Source of the DNA: Hymenobacter sp. DG25A
GTDB lineage: Bacteria > Bacteroidota > Bacteroidia > Cytophagales > Hymenobacteraceae
Assembly (NCBI RefSeq): GCF_001280305.1
Contig: NZ_CP012623.1
Span: 868,001 to 932,000 of the forward strand
Direction: 5' to 3'
DNA: 64,000 nucleotides
Below, one piece after another: positions 61,056 through 64,000 of this stretch. The notes under the pieces are model-generated. The model did not search any database and was not told where the DNA came from. It saw only the letters and a program-made list of their open reading frames with translations. The translations under genes and the position numbers were made by a program. Position 1 is the stretch's first letter, and each line of letters starts with the position of its first letter.

Positions 61056-62228
61056 TTACCCGGCCACTGAAACCAGAGCGCAGGCCGCGTTACCGCCAAA
61101 GCCGGCGGCATTCACCAGCACCCGCCGAATCCTTGCCGAGGCCGGTTGCTCATTCAGCCAACTGGAAAATGGCAGCGGCTCCGGCGCAAAGCGGCCCTCC
61201 AGCATTTGCAGGGCAAAATCCAGGCTGAGGGCGCCGGAAGCACCCAGCGTGTGGCCTACCAGCCATTTATTGGAGGTGCAGGCCGGCAGATTAGGGCCGA
61301 ATACTTCCTCCAGGGCCCGGCGCTCTGCAGCATCACCCGCGGTAGTTCCCGGACTGTGCAGCACGACTAAATCTACCTCAACGGTAGTGCGCCCCGCCAA
61401 AGCCAGGGCTTGCCGCATGGCATGCTGAAAATGCTGACCGTTGGGTGTAAGGCCGGTTTTGGTGCCGGTGGCCTCAAACCCAAACCCTACGCTTTCCAGC
61501 ACCAGGCTGCCCGGCTCCACCTCAGAAGTAGGTACGGCTTCCAGTGCAAATACAGCGGCGCCTTCCCCCAATACAAAAGTAGAGGCCCCGCCCGCCCCGG
61601 GCCGGCACGGAAACGCATCAGCCGATGCCCCGGAGTAGATGCCCAAGGCCTGCATTTGGGCCAGCGTGAAGGGCGTGAGCGGGGCCTCGGTGCCGCCCGC
61701 TATAAAGCGGGGCACCAAGCCGGCGCGCAGCCACGCCATAGCATTGCCCAAGGCCTGCAGTGCTGTGCTGCACGTGCTGCTATGGCTAATGGCGCCGCCG
61801 GTAGCGCCCAGGCTGTCGGCTACCCAGCTGGCCACGTTGCCCAGCGTGGTGAGCGGGGAGGTAGGAGTAGGTGGCAGGCCCGTGCGTAAAAACTCGGCAT
61901 GGAAGGCTTCCAGCCGCTCAGTAGCACCGCGGGAGGAACCCAGGCTAACGGCGGTGGGGAGGCGGTTTTCCTCCGTCCAACCCGCCTGCTGCACGGCTTG
62001 CCCGGCGGCCTGCAAAGCCAGGAGCACGCTGCGGTCCAGAGCACGGTAGGCGGGGCGACTGCTGCGCAAGGCCTGCAGGGTGGCTTCTGCCGCCTCGGGC
62101 AGCACCGCCACGGGTAAACCAGCGGCGGCGTTAAGCTGGAAAGCCGGCCCCGGAAACGCGGCTAACGCATCAGTACCCAGCGCCGAAATGCGGCCCCGGC
62201 CCCGGATGACAATGCGGAAATCAGTCAT
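61056..62228 (-). CDS. Beta-ketoacyl-ACP synthase-like protein in the biotin cluster
   Basis: A 390-residue thiolase-fold condensing enzyme. The catalytic triad is C153 (SSTCSTALQ), H291 (VVLHSPGT) and H326 (LVGHTLGASG), with the conserved Lys at 321. It is shorter than FabF and lacks a good match to the usual C-terminal segment. The gene overlaps bioA by 8 bp at its start, so it is translated with it. In Bacteroidota such synthases are found with biotin genes and may make the pimeloyl chain from malonyl-ACP units; the role is an inference from position. Start MTDFRIVIRG is the first ATG inside the overlap. Confidence 0.88.
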   Translation of the reverse strand: MTDFRIVIRGRGRISALGTDALAAFPGPAFQLNAAAGLPVAVLPEAAEATLQALRSSRPAYRALDRSVLLALQAAGQAVQQAGWTEENRLPTAVSLGSSRGATERLEAFHAEFLRTGLPPTPTSPLTTLGNVASWVADSLGATGGAISHSSTCSTALQALGNAMAWLRAGLVPRFIAGGTEAPLTPFTLAQMQALGIYSGASADAFPCRPGAGGASTFVLGEGAAVFALEAVPTSEVEPGSLVLESVGFGFEATGTKTGLTPNGQHFQHAMRQALALAGRTTVEVDLVVLHSPGTTAGDAAERRALEEVFGPNLPACTSNKWLVGHTLGASGALSLDFALQMLEGRFAPEPLPFSSWLNEQPASARIRRVLVNAAGFGGNAACALVSVAG

Positions 62229-63543
62229 GCAGGTACTCGGGCAGGTTGGTGGCCGGAACATGGTTTAATACCAGCTCCCGCATGCGGCGCAGCACCGCGT
62301 ACAGCAGCTCCAGTTCCTCGTTGGTGGTGCAGTAGGGCGGCAGCAGGTACACTACATTGCCCAACGGGCGCAGCACCACATGGCTGTCGATGGCCAGTTG
62401 GTAGAAGGTGTCGCGGAGGCGGCTGAAGTAGCTGGTGCCTTCGCCGGGGTCGTACTCCACGGCCAGAATGGTGCCCTGCTGGCGTACCTGCCGGATGCCG
62501 GGTTCCCCGTCTATTTCCTGGCGGAAAGCGGCGTGTGCGGCGGCAATGCGCTGGCGCTGGGCCGTGCATTCGTCGGCACGGGTTAATTCCAGGCTGGCCA
62601 GGGCGGCGGCGCAGGCTATGGGGTTGGCGGTGTAGGAGTGGCCGTGGAAAAGGGCCTTCATCTTGTCGTCGCTCAGGAAAGCGGCGTAGATGGGCGCGGC
62701 GCAGGTGGTGAGACCCATGGCTAAGGTGCCGCCGGTAAGGCCTTTGGAAAAGCACATCATATCGGGCTGCTCCGTGAGCAGCTCACTGGCGAACAGCGGA
62801 CCGGTGCGGCCAAAGCCCGTCATCACCTCATCGGCAATACAAAGCACCCCGTGCTGATGGCAGCGGCGCAGCATCTCGCTCAGTATCTCCGGCGCGTACA
62901 TCACCATACCCGCGGTTCCCAGCACCAGTGGCTCGAAGATAAAGCCGGCTACTTCCGGGCGGGCGAGGGCTGCATCCAGCTGAGCCAGCACTTCTGCCTC
63001 GCGGCCGACGGTGGGCACATCTATAAACTCTACATCGAAGAGCAACGGCCAGAACGGCTGCGTGAAGGCCCCGCGGCTGCTCACGGCCATGGCCCCGAAG
63101 GTGTCGCCGTGGTAGGAGTCGCGGAAGCAGAGGAAAGTGCGGCGCTCCGGCTGGCCCTGGTTGTGGAAGAATTGCAGCACCATTTTCAGGGCCACTTCCA
63201 CCGCGGTAGAGCCATTATCGGAATAAAAGACCCGGGCCTGATTCCGGGGAAGAAGCTCCAGCAGCTGCTCGGCTAGCTCCACGGCGGTGGGGTGCGTAAA
63301 ACCGGCAAACAACACGTGCTCCAGGGTGTTGAGTTGCTCACTCACGCGCCGGGCAATGTGCGGGTGGGCGTGCCCGTGCAGGTTCACCCACCAGGAGGAA
63401 ATACCATCCAGGTAGCGGGTGCCATCTTCAGCAATCAGCCAGCTGCCTTCGCCGCGCACAATGGGCACGGGCAGGGGGGCAGTCTGCATCTGGGTGTAAG
63501 GGTGCCACAGTACGGCGTGGTCCCGTTCAGCAAGCGTTGGCAT
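62221..63543 (-). CDS. bioA: Adenosylmethionine-8-amino-7-oxononanoate transaminase
   Basis: A 440-residue fold-type I PLP transaminase that makes 7,8-diaminopelargonate from KAPA in biotin synthesis, using S-adenosylmethionine. WHPYTQMQT near the N-terminus is the family signature; ADEVMTGFGRTG carries the PLP Asp (D238), and K267 (CFSKGLTGG) is the Schiff-base lysine. The ATG at 63543 is used; the longer frame (63636) would run through the REP pair. Its own promoter box is at 63567-63574. The downstream synthase gene overlaps by 8 bp; bioD lies 156 bp upstream across the REP pair. Confidence 0.96.
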   Translation of the reverse strand: MPTLAERDHAVLWHPYTQMQTAPLPVPIVRGEGSWLIAEDGTRYLDGISSWWVNLHGHAHPHIARRVSEQLNTLEHVLFAGFTHPTAVELAEQLLELLPRNQARVFYSDNGSTAVEVALKMVLQFFHNQGQPERRTFLCFRDSYHGDTFGAMAVSSRGAFTQPFWPLLFDVEFIDVPTVGREAEVLAQLDAALARPEVAGFIFEPLVLGTAGMVMYAPEILSEMLRRCHQHGVLCIADEVMTGFGRTGPLFASELLTEQPDMMCFSKGLTGGTLAMGLTTCAAPIYAAFLSDDKMKALFHGHSYTANPIACAAALASLELTRADECTAQRQRIAAAHAAFRQEIDGEPGIRQVRQQGTILAVEYDPGEGTSYFSRLRDTFYQLAIDSHVVLRPLGNVVYLLPPYCTTNEELELLYAVLRRMRELVLNHVPATNLPEYLHD

Positions 63544-63566
63544 AGGGGGTAAACAGAAGTCGGCGA

Positions 63567-63574
63567 CAAAGGTA
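63567..63574 (-). promoter_or_regulatory. -7 promoter box of bioA
   Basis: Minus strand TACCTTTG is an exact TAnnTTTG match, 23 nt upstream of the bioA ATG and between that ATG and REP pair 3. bioA can therefore be transcribed independently of bioD. Confidence 0.55.
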
Positions 63575-63587
63575 ACCGGAAGCGCCA

Positions 63588-63703
63588 GTAGCGCGCAGCT
63601 CCGGCTTCGCGCACGAGCAGAGCGAGTAGCAGGCATATGCTGATGTTGGGCCTACGCGTAGGAACTCGCGTTGCTCGTACCCGAAGCCGGAGCTTCGCGC
63701 TAC
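63588..63703. repeat. REP pair 3, between bioA and bioD
   Basis: Inverted REP units at 63588-63617 and 63674-63703 share the GTAG-led sequence of pairs 1 and 2 with a few substitutions (such as GCGCGCAGC in place of GCGCGAAGC). The spacer again contains TACGCGTA-like and ACTCGCGTTG blocks. The right unit reaches into the end of bioD: its GTAG includes the bioD stop codon. Confidence 0.9.
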
Positions 63704-64000
63704 TTTCTAAACCACTCCCGGAATTCCACCGCGTAGCGGCTTACCACCGCCGCCGAAATGTTGGACTCCGGTAGGAGCCGGGGCATAATGGGCAGGCCGG
63801 TGTGCTGGCTGATAAAGTCTTCGGTGGCCGGGTTTGGCTCGCCGTTGAATAGGAGGCCCCGCACCCGTACGCCGCGCAATTGCAGCGCTTCAACCGTGAG
63901 TAGGGTGTGGTTGATGCTGCCCAGATAATTGCGCGAAACCACCACGGTTTCCAGTCCAAACTGCTGCAGTAAATCGGCCATCAGAAAGCCGGGCGCCAGA
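63700..64000 (-). CDS. bioD: Dethiobiotin synthetase, C-terminal part (5' end outside window)
   Basis: The C-terminal 100 residues of BioD, the ATP-dependent carboxylase that closes the ureido ring of dethiobiotin. The visible block ETVVVSRNYLGSINHTLLTVEALQLRGVRVRGLLFNGE matches the conserved dimer/nucleotide-binding part of the family (in the pattern of LGTINHTLL), and the C-terminus LPESNISAAVV...YAVEFREWFRK is typical. The frame is open to the window end. The stop codon TAG is formed by the GTAG box of a REP unit. Gene order bioD-bioA-ketosynthase on the minus strand makes this a biotin cluster. Confidence 0.88.
   Translation of the reverse strand, partial: LAPGFLMADLLQQFGLETVVVSRNYLGSINHTLLTVEALQLRGVRVRGLLFNGEPNPATEDFISQHTGLPIMPRLLPESNISAAVVSRYAVEFREWFRK

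Overview
The window looks like a chromosomal segment of a pigmented, high-GC member of the Bacteroidota, most likely Hymenobacter or a close relative (Cytophagales). The evidence is family content (a type IX secretion plug protein, a PUR/DUF3276 protein, a GH97 glycosidase, DUF3822, DUF1573, many small lipoproteins with LxxC-type lipoboxes) and several exact TAnnTTTG promoter -7 boxes, the Bacteroidota sigma-A signature. No rRNA, tRNA, prophage, plasmid or CRISPR locus was seen, and no obvious DNA-binding transcription factor is encoded.

Layout. 1-10.9 kb: tail of a short-chain dehydrogenase, small proteins, a 2H phosphoesterase, an AsmA-like envelope protein, an exported amidase, three lipoproteins and an ABC-F ATPase. 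10.9-11.8 kb: a REP-associated tyrosine transposase (RAYT) framed on both sides by paired GTAG-type REP palindromes. 11.8-22.8 kb: type IX plug protein, two membrane proteins (DUF2157 and partner), a CPA antiporter, two tandem M48 proteases, an MlaE-type permease, YchF and a PUR protein. 23-36 kb: DUF58 protein, an operon-like trio (phosphoesterase, AlkA-like glycosylase, MBL protein), NhaA, threonine aldolase, Nudix enzymes, CoaD, a thioesterase and a RecD-like helicase. 36-48 kb: DUF1573 protein, topoisomerase III, a transglutaminase-like protein, an unusual Lgt-like/beta-barrel fusion, an SDR/DUF2867 protein, a sce7726 protein and a GT39-like transferase. 48-52.4 kb: lysA and lysC on the minus strand, preceded by a short Lys-rich ORF and a strong terminator that together look like an attenuator, then a frameshifted GIY-YIG nuclease gene sandwiched between copies of a second palindromic repeat family. 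52.4-61 kb: GH97, PDE-II-type phosphodiesterase, GNAT, MFS, AI-2E-family protein, M28 peptidase. 61-64 kb: a biotin cluster (ketosynthase, bioA, bioD), with a third REP pair between bioA and bioD.

Main points for follow-up: (1) a GIY-YIG gene flanked by GTCATGCTGAGC palindromes in almost the same geometry as the RAYT flanked by its REPs, suggesting a second, nuclease-linked dispersed-repeat system; (2) a candidate lysine attenuator upstream of lysC; (3) an inner-membrane Lgt-like enzyme fused through an internal signal-peptide-like segment to a beta-barrel-like domain; (4) nested palindromes at 56.8-57.1 kb; (5) a REP whose GTAG box supplies the stop codon of bioD.

All calls come from reading the sequence by eye; no database search was made. 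Start codons were chosen by family length, lipobox or signal peptide position and promoter spacing, because Shine-Dalgarno sites are weak in this phylum.
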